32,680 bases of DNA from an uncultured Spirochaetaceae bacterium. GTDB taxonomy: Bacteria > Spirochaetota > Spirochaetia > Sphaerochaetales > Sphaerochaetaceae. The DNA lies in NCBI GenBank assembly GCA_944389085.1, contig CALXLB010000040.1, positions 1 to 32,680 of the forward strand, in the 5' to 3' direction. The notes under the pieces were generated by a model. The model was not told the origin of the DNA. It worked only from the letters and a program-made list of their open reading frames with translations, and ran no database searches. This document shows positions 24,010-32,557 of this stretch, piece by piece (within the stretch, counting starts at the first letter, position 1; each line of letters opens with the position of its first letter). The position numbers were made by a program, and so were the translations under genes.

Positions 24010-26745
24010 TCAGAATTCCACAGGATCGACAGAGAGAATCTTCAGATCGTACTGTCTGTCATTGATTTCGAACTTCACTTCCTCTCCAGCTTTGTGATTG
24101 ACAAGATGCTGACCAAGCGGAGCGTTGAAATCTATGATGCCCTTCTCTGGCTCTGATTCCCATCTGCCCATGAATGTGTAGACCATCTCGCTGTCTGTGA
24201 CATTGTCATGCATCGTGACTTTCGTACCGAAGCCGATGAGGCCTGGAAGCACATCAGCTGGTGTCATGATGCGAACAGTTGAAAGGTCATTGTTGAGCTC
24301 TCCGATTCTTCTCTCAAGCTCTCTCTTATGCTCCTTTGCATACTGGTACTCACTGTTCTCTCTCAGGTCACCAAGCTCACGTGCAAAGTTGATTTCCTTG
24401 AGAATCTCAGGCATCTGCACAGTATTGATATCCTTGAGCTCTTCCTTTTTCCGGTCATAGCTCTGCTGTGTGCAAAGGAAGCCGGAGACAACCTTCGGTG
24501 CTGATGGCTTCGGCGGCTCCTTCTTTGCCTCGTTGAAGTCATAGTCAGGGAAGCGGGAGAGAATCTGTGCTTTATACTTGGCTTTCTCTTCTATCTCGAG
24601 ACCTTCATTGAAGAGGATAAGCGGTCTCATCTCGTCTATATCGCTTCTGGATGCGGAGGAGATGAAGCTGTCGATAGCCTTCTCTTCGACAAGATTCTTC
24701 CTCAGTGACTTGATCTCCTTCTTTGTCTCTGCCGTGCTCTGGGCCTTTGTTATATGTGAGAGCGCAAGGAGCTTTGTACGGAAGATCTGCTCCCGTGATA
24801 CTCCTGCTTTCTCAAGCTCAGTATCGCTCAGTGTCGTTTCGCAGGCAAAGAAGATGAATGCCGGAATGCAATCCCTGAAGGACTCCACAGAACGCTTGAT
24901 GAGGGCATAGTAATTTGCACCCTTGTTGAGTCTCCTGAGCTTGGTAGGGATGTAGGATGAGATATATGTCGGGAAGATAGCAACAAGCGTCTCCGCAGCT
25001 GCTGCTTTATCGACATCGATGATGTGATCGACGAATTCCTTCTTGAGAACGATATTGTCGATGGAGGCGAAGACCTCCTTTCTTTCTCCATCGTCAAGGC
25101 CCCTGTAAAGTGAATCGAATGAGATCTCGAATGTCACAGGTGCACCTTTCTCTGAAAGGTAATCAAGCAAAAGCACAGAGGAGATGCGTTCTCCGATCTG
25201 GTTCTTCTCAGCAGCAAGGTGATCCTGGAAGTATGAGACCATCTCCATGAAAGCATCAGAGGATTTCTCGATCTTCGGATTTGAAAGTGCATTGAGTACA
25301 GCTTCTACCTTTCCGTAGAAGGAAATCTCGTTTCTGAAGACATAGAGCTGCTTCTCCTCCGGAGTGGAAGGATAAGCTGTCAGCTGATAAGTATCAGTTG
25401 CACCGGGGATGATCCTGATGTAGCTGTTCTCTTTGAGCTCTGTCTTCACATGTTCTGCAATATCCTTCCATTCTGAATCTGTCATTACAGATGGAACGAC
25501 ATCAGCTTTCATCTCCTTGAGTGTTTCCTTGTTGTCCTGAGCAGAGTAGAGGAGTGTACGCACAAGCCATGCAATACCGCCATCTGCAAGGATCTTTGCT
25601 TTGATCTTCGCAGCAGGCACGCCTTTCTTGATTGCTCTGATGTTCTGCTTTGAAAGCGGAGTGAGGGCAGAGTAGGCACTGTCGAGCTTTATCTCCTGTG
25701 TGTCTGTACCGCTGTAGCGGACTGTGACAGTGCGGTTCTCGACTTTGATGATGAGACCGACACGGCGTGTTGCTTTCTGCAGTACATATGTATTGGCAGA
25801 GAATGCGATATCCTTCTCGAACTCATCAAGCATCGCCACCGGATTCTTGCTCTGTGCCATTACATTGTGGTGGCGCATGCACTCATCAAGACGCTGGGAA
25901 TCCTTATACTTCAGAGAAAGCGAATCGGAAAGAGTCTTTCTGATTTCTGCATCTTCAGGAGAAATTGTAAGGATATGGCGGGCTATCTCGATAGTGTTGT
26001 CAATATTCCTCCTGTACTCAGAAGATGTGGCATCATAAGCATCTCTTTCCTTTATAAGATAGGAAATAAGAGCACGATAGAGATCCAGGGCAAGTGAAGG
26101 ATTCTTCTCTGCCTCCTTCTCCACGAATGATGAATAGAACGGATAGCCGCTTCTGCCGTTGGCAAGGAGCTTCTGGAAAAGCTCACGGATCTTCTCCTCG
26201 TCTCCGCTCTTCTGAAGTCTCAGCAGTGCTCTCTGGTAGTAGTTCATTGCTTTCTGCTTGTCACCGGTCTCTTCGAAATGATCAGCGACAATGATGATGA
26301 TTTCCTTATCAGAGCTGTCTGAACGTACAAGGCGCTCATAGTAGTCCCACTTGGCGCTCTCATCGCCCTGCGTGTCTGCAACATCGCCGAGAACGCGGAG
26401 AGCCTTGGATGATTCTCCTGAAGAGAGAATGATGGCTCCGATATACTTGACAACATCCCAGTTGCCAGCTTCATAGAAAGAAAGCAGTAAGTTGTTAAGA
26501 CGCATGGAATACTCATGCGGACGCAGCATTACGCCGATTCTTCCTACAATGTAGCTGAGAACGAGTGAGTCCTCGTTTGTCTCCAGTTCTTTCTTTGCCT
26601 CATCGCGGAGGTCCATTCTCTTCTCATCATCCTCAATGGATGAGAGTTCTCTGTCTATATTCTCGAAAGCTGCAGTTTTATATGCAGCAGCCGGATTCTT
26701 ACCTAAGCTTTTCTCATCACTAAGCAAGTGCTTGAAGTCAATCAT
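24010..26745 (-). CDS. greA: Transcription elongation factor GreA with very long N-terminal extension
   Basis: 911 residues against about 158 for ordinary GreA. The last ~155 residues are GreA itself. Its coiled coil contains FARELGDLRENSEYQYAKE, whose acidic tip residues Asp793 and Glu796 are kept, and a C-terminal RNA-polymerase-binding domain follows (GFGTKVTM, GIIDFNAPLGQHLV). It would stimulate RNA cleavage by backtracked RNA polymerase. The first ~750 residues are helical with TPR-like units (KAMNYYQRALLRLQKSGDEE, PSLALDLYRALISYL) and no recognised catalytic motif. To my knowledge spirochaetes commonly carry such long GreA proteins. The start at 26745 has AAGGAG 6 nt upstream. Own promoter and terminator. 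Confidence 0.93.
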   Translation of the reverse strand: MIDFKHLLSDEKSLGKNPAAAYKTAAFENIDRELSSIEDDEKRMDLRDEAKKELETNEDSLVLSYIVGRIGVMLRPHEYSMRLNNLLLSFYEAGNWDVVKYIGAIILSSGESSKALRVLGDVADTQGDESAKWDYYERLVRSDSSDKEIIIIVADHFEETGDKQKAMNYYQRALLRLQKSGDEEKIRELFQKLLANGRSGYPFYSSFVEKEAEKNPSLALDLYRALISYLIKERDAYDATSSEYRRNIDNTIEIARHILTISPEDAEIRKTLSDSLSLKYKDSQRLDECMRHHNVMAQSKNPVAMLDEFEKDIAFSANTYVLQKATRRVGLIIKVENRTVTVRYSGTDTQEIKLDSAYSALTPLSKQNIRAIKKGVPAAKIKAKILADGGIAWLVRTLLYSAQDNKETLKEMKADVVPSVMTDSEWKDIAEHVKTELKENSYIRIIPGATDTYQLTAYPSTPEEKQLYVFRNEISFYGKVEAVLNALSNPKIEKSSDAFMEMVSYFQDHLAAEKNQIGERISSVLLLDYLSEKGAPVTFEISFDSLYRGLDDGERKEVFASIDNIVLKKEFVDHIIDVDKAAAAETLVAIFPTYISSYIPTKLRRLNKGANYYALIKRSVESFRDCIPAFIFFACETTLSDTELEKAGVSREQIFRTKLLALSHITKAQSTAETKKEIKSLRKNLVEEKAIDSFISSASRSDIDEMRPLILFNEGLEIEEKAKYKAQILSRFPDYDFNEAKKEPPKPSAPKVVSGFLCTQQSYDRKKEELKDINTVQMPEILKEINFARELGDLRENSEYQYAKEHKRELERRIGELNNDLSTVRIMTPADVLPGLIGFGTKVTMHDNVTDSEMVYTFMGRWESEPEKGIIDFNAPLGQHLVNHKAGEEVKFEINDRQYDLKILSVDPVEF

Positions 26746-26780
26746 AACCCGCTCCTTCTGAAATGGGATTCAAGACTGTA

Positions 26781-26814
26781 AAATAAAAGCCGGGCAGGCA
26801 TTATCCCTGCTCGG
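26781..26814 (-). promoter_or_regulatory. Terminator-like hairpin at the 5' end of the greA leader
   Basis: On the minus strand CCGAGCAGG (26814-26806) pairs with CCTGCCCGG (26798-26790) around GATAATG with one A-C mismatch. CTTTTATTTT follows directly. It begins about 5 nt after the predicted transcript start. It may be an attenuator producing a short RNA, or a 5' stabilising hairpin. Confidence 0.55.
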
Positions 26815-26825
26815 AACCTATTAGG

Positions 26826-26854
26826 AATATAACACACCTTTTCCGCTTTGGCAA
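26826..26854 (-). promoter_or_regulatory. Sigma70-like promoter of greA
   Basis: On the minus strand TTGCCA (26849-26854) and TATATT (26826-26831) are separated by exactly 17 bp, a strong match. The start would be near 26819, about 74 nt before the greA ATG. Confidence 0.75.
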
Positions 26855-27102
26855 ATTCTTTAAGCATCTTCACTGAGACTTCAGATTGGGGAAATTATTC
26901 ATTTACCTGCTTTATTTTCAGGCTTTTCCCGTGGTAACTGAGACAAAAAAGAGACATTAATTCCCATTTTCACTGAGAAGCCGAAGGTATACGGAGAGTG
27001 CGTCCTATGTTTGATATATTCTCGATGGATGGGATGAAATCTTAAGAATCTCTTACACTTCTTGTTCAGAGGTGGAGAATTCCTTCTTCTTTTCTGCTGT
27101 GC
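26855..27102 (+). other. Divergent intergenic region between greA and rpe, no gene seen
   Basis: This is the middle of a 369-bp gap between divergent genes. I see no ORF with an RBS, no RNA gene and no strong hairpin. ACTGAGA occurs three times, and two copies sit in a 13-bp near-repeat AT[C/T]TTCACTGAGA exactly 100 bp apart (26866-26878 and 26966-26978). This could be an operator or chance. Confidence 0.4.
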
Positions 27103-27108
27103 TATACT
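27103..27108 (+). promoter_or_regulatory. -10 element directly upstream of rpe
   Basis: TATACT ends 6 bp before the rpe ATG at 27115. The -35 region is weak (TTCCTT at 27080-27085). The transcript would begin at or next to the start codon. Confidence 0.45.
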
Positions 27109-27114
27109 CGTCTT

Positions 27115-27792
27115 ATGAGACAGAGCAGCCTTATGTATGCACCATCGATTCTCGGTGGTGATTTCTCTAGAGCAGGGGAAGAGCTGAGAGCAATAGCTTC
27201 TTCAGGCGCTGATTATGCCCATTTCGATGTGATGGATGGTTCATTCGTTCCTGAAATCACGTTCGGAGCGAAGTTCATAGAAGATTGCCGTCCTCTTTCC
27301 GATCTTATCTTCGATGTCCACCTCATGATAGATAATCCGGAGCGTCATATTGAGCGTTTCGTCAAAGCCGGTTCCGACAGAATTACAGTGCATGCTGAAG
27401 CTACCAACCATATCTGGAGAGTGCTTGCTATGATCAAAGAGGCAGGAAAGGAAGCAGGGATTGCCATCAATCCTGGTACACCGGTCTCCTTCATTGAGCC
27501 TGTGCTTCCATTCGTTGATTACATTCTCGTGATGACTGTCAATCCAGGCTATGGCGGCCAGAGATTCATATCGCACATGATGTCAAAAATCGCAGATCTC
27601 GATTCAAGGCGTACGGAAAACGGCTGGAGTTATCTCATCGGTGCAGACGGTGGTATCGGAAAGAAGAACATCAAGGATCTCTATGATACAGGGCTTGATC
27701 TTGCTGTCATGGGTTCAAGCTTCTTCTCAGAGGATGACAAGGCTTCTTATATAAAAGAGCTCGATGCTGTTATCAATGGTAGTGCCTCATGA
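27115..27792 (+). CDS. rpe: Ribulose-phosphate 3-epimerase
   Basis: 225 residues from ATG 27115, or 219 from ATG 27133, which would match the usual N-terminus just before APSIL. Neither start has a clear RBS. The enzyme interconverts ribulose-5-P and xylulose-5-P in the pentose phosphate pathway. Motifs: YAPSILGGDF, HFDVMDGSFVPEITFG with the catalytic Asp, DVHLMIDNPERHI, MTVNPGYGGQRFI and GADGGIGKKNIKDL with the second catalytic Asp. The stop overlaps dtd by 4 bp. Confidence 0.95.
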   Translation: MRQSSLMYAPSILGGDFSRAGEELRAIASSGADYAHFDVMDGSFVPEITFGAKFIEDCRPLSDLIFDVHLMIDNPERHIERFVKAGSDRITVHAEATNHIWRVLAMIKEAGKEAGIAINPGTPVSFIEPVLPFVDYILVMTVNPGYGGQRFISHMMSKIADLDSRRTENGWSYLIGADGGIGKKNIKDLYDTGLDLAVMGSSFFSEDDKASYIKELDAVINGSAS

Positions 27793-28247
27793 AAGCTGTG
27801 ATACAGCGGGTGCTGAATGCAAAATGCACTGTCGATGGAACGGTTATAGGAGAAATCGATAAAGGTCTTCTTGTTTATTTCGGTGTCGATAAAGGAGATG
27901 AGAGTTCCTTCCTTCCTCGTTTTCTCGACAAAATGCTGAAACTGAGGATTTTCGAAGATGAGAATGGGAAGATGAACCGTTCTGTTGCAGACGCTGGAGG
28001 CGGTGTACTCTTCATCAGCCAGTTCACGCTCTCTGCGGATGTCTATCATGGCAACAGGCCTTCCTTCGACAGCGCTGAAAGCCCCGATAAGGCTTCGGTT
28101 ATGTATGAGGAAGCTTTATCTTATATAGAAAATAAAGGGATAAAAACTGCCCGCGGAGTATTCGGTGCACATATGGAAATAAGCTATATTAATGATGGAC
28201 CGGTCACTTTTGTCCTTGATTCTGGAAATTTTCCCGGCAAAAGCTGA
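27789..28247 (+). CDS. dtd: D-aminoacyl-tRNA deacylase
   Basis: 152 residues, standard for DTD, which removes D-amino acids (and glycine from tRNA-Ala) from tRNAs. The substrate-site motifs are SQFTL and the cross-subunit NDGPVT (usual form NxGPVT). MKAVIQRVLNAKCTVDG at the start and FGAHMEISY before the GPVT motif also fit. It is coupled to rpe by an ATGA overlap, and recA follows after 43 bp. Confidence 0.95.
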   Translation: MKAVIQRVLNAKCTVDGTVIGEIDKGLLVYFGVDKGDESSFLPRFLDKMLKLRIFEDENGKMNRSVADAGGGVLFISQFTLSADVYHGNRPSFDSAESPDKASVMYEEALSYIENKGIKTARGVFGAHMEISYINDGPVTFVLDSGNFPGKS

Positions 28248-28290
28248 CAAAAACGGTCGATGAACGCGTATAGATAAGCAGGAGGATATT

Positions 28291-29346
28291 ATGGCAAAAC
28301 CGACTGAGACTGATAACCAGAAAGGAAAGAGAGAAGCGCTGGAAGCAGCACGCTTGCAGATAGACAAGCAGTTCGGCAAGGGATCGCTGATGAAGCTTGG
28401 AGATAACAGGGAGACGCTTGATGTCGATGTCATCCCATCTGGTTCGATTCTTCTGGATGAGGCATTGGGTGTAGGTGGATATCCAAAAGGAAGGATTATA
28501 GAAATCTATGGACCCGAGTCATCTGGAAAGACGACCCTTGCTCTGCACGCAATTGCAGAAAGCCAGAAGATGGGAGGTATTGCAGCTTTCATCGATGCCG
28601 AGCATGCTCTCGATCCTGGATACGCAAAAGCTCTGGGTGTCAATATCGATGAGCTCTGGATTTCCCAGCCGGACAATGGGGAACAGGCTCTGGAGATTAC
28701 AGAGTCCCTTGTCCGTTCAGGGGCTGTGGATATCATCGTTGTAGACTCTGTTGCAGCTCTCACGCCGCAGGCTGAAATCGAAGGCGATATGGGGGACAGC
28801 CATGTAGGTCTGCAGGCAAGGCTCATGAGCCAGGCATTGAGAAAGCTGACAGGCATTCTTTCCAAGAGCAATACGACAATCATCTTCATCAATCAGATCA
28901 GAATGAAGATCGGTGTCATGTTCGGCAATCCAGAGACCACCACAGGCGGAAATGCTCTCAAGTTCTATGCTTCCGTGAGAATGGATGTCAGAAGAATCGA
29001 ATCCATCGGAAAAAATGCCGATGAGGTCACTGGCAACCGTGTGAGGGTGAAGATCGTAAAGAACAAGGTAGCTCCTCCTTTCAGGAAATGCGAGCTGGAT
29101 CTGATGTTCGGAACGGGTATCTCATATTATGGCTCACTCCTTGATGCTGCATTGAAGTACAACATCATAGAGAAGGCAGGTGCCTGGTATTCGTACAATG
29201 GAGAGAAGATCGGGCAGGGCAGGGACAAGACCGTGGAATACATTGCCGAGAACAAGGATTTTGCCGCCGAGCTCGACCGAAAGCTCAGAGAAGTCATGTT
29301 CCCTCATAAGTCATCATCCGATGGAACAGAGAAAGCTGAGGAATAA
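28291..29346 (+). CDS. recA: Recombinase RecA
   Basis: 351 residues, full length and without an intein. RecA is the strand-exchange ATPase of homologous recombination. It has Walker [10 protein letters not shown], Walker B VDIIVVDS, the [28 protein letters not shown]-binding loop region, and a C-terminal domain ending in an acidic tail. RBS AGGAGG lies about 5 nt before the ATG. The 43-bp upstream gap shows no LexA-type box that I recognise, so it may be read through from rpe-dtd. Confidence 0.98.
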   Translation: MAKPTETDNQKGKREALEAARLQIDKQFGKGSLMKLGDNRETLDVDVIPSGSILLDEALGVGGYPKGRIIEIYGPESSGKTTLALHAIAESQKMGGIAAFIDAEHALDPGYAKALGVNIDELWISQPDNGEQALEITESLVRSGAVDIIVVDSVAALTPQAEIEGDMGDSHVGLQARLMSQALRKLTGILSKSNTTIIFINQIRMKIGVMFGNPETTTGGNALKFYASVRMDVRRIESIGKNADEVTGNRVRVKIVKNKVAPPFRKCELDLMFGTGISYYGSLLDAALKYNIIEKAGAWYSYNGEKIGQGRDKTVEYIAENKDFAAELDRKLREVMFPHKSSSDGTEKAEE

Positions 29347-29373
29347 GGCATAGCAAGTCTTTTCCTTACTCGC

Positions 29374-29379
29374 TATAAT
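29374..29379 (+). promoter_or_regulatory. Perfect -10 element directly upstream of scpA
   Basis: TATAAT ends 7 bp before the scpA ATG at 29387. The -35 region (TAGCAA at 29351-29356) is weak. With no Shine-Dalgarno between them, the transcript would be leaderless or nearly so. Confidence 0.5.
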
Positions 29380-29386
29380 CACGCTG

Positions 29387-30370
29387 ATGGACGAGGAACG
29401 TGACCTTATTCTCGATCAGGAACAGAAGCACGAGTATCATGTGGAGGGCTTTGATGGACCTCTTGATCTGCTTCTGTTTCTCATCAAGAAGAATGAGCTG
29501 AACATTTACAATATCGATATTTCCCTCATAACCGGTGAGTTCCTGCAGTATCTTGATGATCATGGGGCAGAGCTGACGGAGCTTGCTGATTTCTATGAGA
29601 TGGCTGCTGAGCTTCTCTATATTAAGAGCAGGATGCTGCTGCCGATAGAGACCGATATCGATGATGATGACTTCGAGGATCCGCGTCAGGATCTTGTTGC
29701 CCGTCTCATTGAGTATCAGAAATATAAGAAGTATACAGAGCTTCTGATCAATGGCAGGAATGCAGATTCATTCCATGTGGAGAGGAATGAGAATTACTTT
29801 CTGGTTCCTTTCGAGGGCAAGGATCTCTTCAAAGGCGTTACGCTCGATATGCTGATGAGGACCTTTGCAGAGCTTATCACAAAGGCATCCCCGTCATCAA
29901 AGATCTTCAATATCTATGAGGAAGTCTCCCTCGATGAGAAGAAAGCGCTTCTTCTGGAGCTGCTGGAGACGAAGGAACGCTTCACGCTTGATGATCTTAT
30001 TGTCCATCCGGAAGATAAGATGCACATCATCTGCTCATTCATGGCAATCCTTGAGGCTGCCAGGAATATGCTGATTGTTCTCTATCAGCCTGAGGAGTAT
30101 GGGACTATATACATCATGGCACGTCCTCAGGACTGGAAAGCAGAGCTTGCCGATGAGTACGATGAAGATTACGATGAGATGGTTGAAGAGCATCTTGAAG
30201 ACCCTTCAGACTTCTCAATCCTTACGAAAGAGGCGGAAGAGAAGCTGAGACAGGAAGAAGCTGAGGCAAAGAAGGAAGAGGTTGAGTTCATCGGAGAGGA
30301 AGAGGAGATAGACCTTCTGGAAGATGAGATAACCGAAGGAGAAGATGATGACAAGAACGATGCTCAGTGA
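29387..30370 (+). CDS. scpA: Segregation and condensation protein A
   Basis: 327 residues. ScpA is the kleisin that bridges SMC heads in chromosome condensation. The N-terminal signature EYHVEGFDGPLDLLLFLIKK, then DISLITGEFLQYL and YEMAAELLYIKSRMLLP are typical. The winged-helix C-terminal part is at about 195-260. The last ~45 residues are a Glu/Asp-rich tail that makes it longer than the usual ~250. No RBS is visible before ATG 29387, which sits just after a TATAAT. It overlaps scpB, its complex partner. Confidence 0.93.
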   Translation: MDEERDLILDQEQKHEYHVEGFDGPLDLLLFLIKKNELNIYNIDISLITGEFLQYLDDHGAELTELADFYEMAAELLYIKSRMLLPIETDIDDDDFEDPRQDLVARLIEYQKYKKYTELLINGRNADSFHVERNENYFLVPFEGKDLFKGVTLDMLMRTFAELITKASPSSKIFNIYEEVSLDEKKALLLELLETKERFTLDDLIVHPEDKMHIICSFMAILEAARNMLIVLYQPEEYGTIYIMARPQDWKAELADEYDEDYDEMVEEHLEDPSDFSILTKEAEEKLRQEEAEAKKEEVEFIGEEEEIDLLEDEITEGEDDDKNDAQ

Positions 30371-31130
30371 TGAGGCGAGGCTTTGTGAAGTCGTTCTGTT
30401 TATAGAGAATCAGCCTCTCTCTCTTGACAGGATCACAGAACTTACGGGAATCAAGCCTGATCTTGTTGAGGATGCGCTGCAGGAGCTCAGAGATGACTAC
30501 AATGAGCGCGGAAGCGGCTTGATGCTCACAGAGGATGAAGATCTCTATTCTTTTGCTCCTTCGCCCGATCTCTATCCGCAGCTGAAGCAGAACTATGGAA
30601 GGAAGGTCGATAAGAGGCTTTCCAGAGCCTCTCTGGAGACACTTGCAATCGTCGCTTACAAGCAGCCTGTTACGAGAAAAGAGATAAGGGATATCAGGGG
30701 CGTTGACTCTGATTCCATAGTAAAGCTTCTCAGAGAGAAGGATTATATAAAGGTTGTCGGACGCTCAAGCCAGCAAGGCCATCCATGTCTGTACAGCACA
30801 ACGCGCAAATTCCTCTTTGAGTTCAAGCTCACATCGATTGCTGATCTTCCAAAGCTCTCGGAAGTCGATAGAATGAGATTCGAGAAGGAAGAGGAAGATG
30901 CTGAAGTCGATTTCCCGGAAGATGAGGAGGAATACATTCCACCGAGAAAGGAAATCGAGACTGGGGAAGTCGACAGCATAGATCTCTCCGGCGATGATAT
31001 TCCGGAGCGCAGAAGCGTGAAGGGCAGAAAGAAAAAGAAAGATGAGGCGATTGCAGAAGTTGCAGCCGCTGAGATTGAAGAGAATGATACTGTAGAAAAA
31101 GGTGATGATGATGGCAGAGATGAGGAATAG
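30345..31130 (+). CDS. scpB: Segregation and condensation protein B
   Basis: 261 residues. AAGGAG at 30336-30341 favours the second ATG, at 30348. ScpB dimers bind ScpA in the SMC complex. Two winged-helix domains: LCEVVLFIENQPLSLDRI near the start, then RLSRASLETLAIVAYKQPVTRKEI with IRGVDSDSIVKLL, and GHPCLYSTTRKFLFEF. The last ~80 residues are a low-complexity acidic/lysine tail, as in ScpA. It overlaps scpA by 26 bp and the next gene by about 23 bp. Confidence 0.94.
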   Translation: MMTRTMLSDEARLCEVVLFIENQPLSLDRITELTGIKPDLVEDALQELRDDYNERGSGLMLTEDEDLYSFAPSPDLYPQLKQNYGRKVDKRLSRASLETLAIVAYKQPVTRKEIRDIRGVDSDSIVKLLREKDYIKVVGRSSQQGHPCLYSTTRKFLFEFKLTSIADLPKLSEVDRMRFEKEEEDAEVDFPEDEEEYIPPRKEIETGEVDSIDLSGDDIPERRSVKGRKKKKDEAIAEVAAAEIEENDTVEKGDDDGRDEE

Positions 31131-31896
31131 AGTTGCAGATGCTGTGAGCTTCCCAATGAGGCTGCAGGCATATATGGCTAAATGCGGAGTGGGTTCCAGA
31201 AGAAGCTGTGAGGATCTTATCAGGGAAGGGCGAGTGATGGTCAACAATAAGATTGTCCGTGAGATGGGCATCAAGGTTGGTGAGGACGATATCGTGCAGG
31301 TCGACACAGAGACCATCGAACTTGCTGACAGGCTCTACTATATCGCGCTCAACAAGCCACGCGGATATGTCTGCACCAATTATGATCCTAATGAAGACAG
31401 GTATGCCCGCGATCTTATCGATATCAAAGAGAACAGGATGCTTTTCAATGTGGGACGTCTGGATAAGGATTCCAATGGCCTTATTATCTTTACCAATGAT
31501 GGTGATTTTGCCAATAAGATGATGCATCCGAAATATGAAGTAGAGAAGGAATATATCGTCAAACTGGATCGTCCTGTTGTCATCGATGATCTGACAAGGG
31601 CCCTGGGCGGTATCTATATCGATCTTCCGCATCCTTACAGGATAAAGAGATATGACTTGATGCCGCGTACAAAGGAATTTGTCCGTGTAACTCTTGTCGA
31701 AGGAAAGAACAGGGAAATAAGGAAGATCTTCTCCTTCCTTGGCTATGACGTGAAGTCTCTGACAAGAATCCGTGTCGGCTGTGTCGAGCTCGATGATCTC
31801 AAGCCTGGTGAGTGGCGCAATCTTACAAGGGATGAGGTCAATGGACTCCTTTCCGGTTCAGAAAAAAGTGACGGGAGGAGGCACGGCAGAAGATGA
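31108..31896 (+). CDS. rluB: Ribosomal large-subunit pseudouridine synthase B-like (RsuA/RluB family)
   Basis: About 262 residues. The start lies in a GATGATGATG run with several in-frame starts (31102-31120), and AAGG at 31099-31102 favours 31108 or 31111. It has an N-terminal S4 RNA-binding domain (RLQAYMAKCGVGSRRSCEDLI). The catalytic domain shows ALNKPRGYVCT and GRLDKDSNGLIIFTNDG with the nucleophilic Asp. ReiRKIF-like EGKNREIRKIFSFLGY is also present. It modifies 23S rRNA in the RluB case, and an RsuA-type 16S target cannot be excluded. The scpA-scpB-rluB-cmk order is common. Confidence 0.88.
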   Translation: MMAEMRNRVADAVSFPMRLQAYMAKCGVGSRRSCEDLIREGRVMVNNKIVREMGIKVGEDDIVQVDTETIELADRLYYIALNKPRGYVCTNYDPNEDRYARDLIDIKENRMLFNVGRLDKDSNGLIIFTNDGDFANKMMHPKYEVEKEYIVKLDRPVVIDDLTRALGGIYIDLPHPYRIKRYDLMPRTKEFVRVTLVEGKNREIRKIFSFLGYDVKSLTRIRVGCVELDDLKPGEWRNLTRDEVNGLLSGSEKSDGRRHGRR

Positions 31897-32528
31897 TCAT
31901 CGCAATTGATGGACCTGCAGGTTCCGGAAAGAGCACTATCGCACGCAAGGTTGCTTCCGAACTGGGTTTTTATTTCCTCAATACAGGATCTTTCTACAGA
32001 GCTTATACTCTTTCAGCTCTGGATAATGGAATAGATCCCCTCGACCGGGATAATGTCCTGGAGAATGCAAGAAGAATATCCATAACAGTTGAAAACGGCG
32101 ATATCTGCATAGATGGAAAGAATGAGGAGGGAAGGCTTCATACTCCTGACGTTGATAAATACTGTTCACCTGTTTCCGCAGATCCGAGAATCAGGGAGCT
32201 TGTGAATAAAGCTGCAAGGAAAATAGCAGAGAATATTAACGTTGTCACAGAGGGCCGGGATACGACAACCGTCGTCTTTCCGGCAGCTGACTACAAGTTC
32301 TATTTCGATGCAGCTCCTGAGGTCAGGGCTGAGCGCAGGTGCAAGGATCAGCCGGACATGGATTTCCAGACAATTCTGAAAGCCATCAGAGAGCGGGATA
32401 AGATGGATATGGAGAAGGAGACAGGTGCTCTTAAAATAGCTCCTGACGCTATTTATATAGACACCTCTCTATTGACCATAAATCAAGTTTGTGAGAAAGT
32501 TATCCAGACTGTCAGTGTATCAGTCTGA
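31893..32528 (+). CDS. cmk: Cytidylate kinase
   Basis: 211 residues. It phosphorylates CMP and dCMP with ATP. P-loop GPAGSGKST at residues 7-15. FLNTGSFYRAYTL is the usual 'ldTGamYRa' CMP-site segment. VTEGRDTTTVVFP matches the EGRDigtvVfP motif, and RAERRC and DKMDMEKETGALKIAPDA are the lid and C-terminal elements. It overlaps the rluB-like gene by ATGA and precedes rpsA, a classical pair. Confidence 0.95.
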   Translation: MIIAIDGPAGSGKSTIARKVASELGFYFLNTGSFYRAYTLSALDNGIDPLDRDNVLENARRISITVENGDICIDGKNEEGRLHTPDVDKYCSPVSADPRIRELVNKAARKIAENINVVTEGRDTTTVVFPAADYKFYFDAAPEVRAERRCKDQPDMDFQTILKAIRERDKMDMEKETGALKIAPDAIYIDTSLLTINQVCEKVIQTVSVSV

Positions 32529-32557
32529 TAGTTATATTAGTTGGTAGGAGCAGAGAA

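Noticed and set aside
28248..28290. LexA/SOS box upstream of recA
   Set aside because: No CTGT-N8-ACAG-type or GAAC-N4-GTTC-type operator was found in the short gap.
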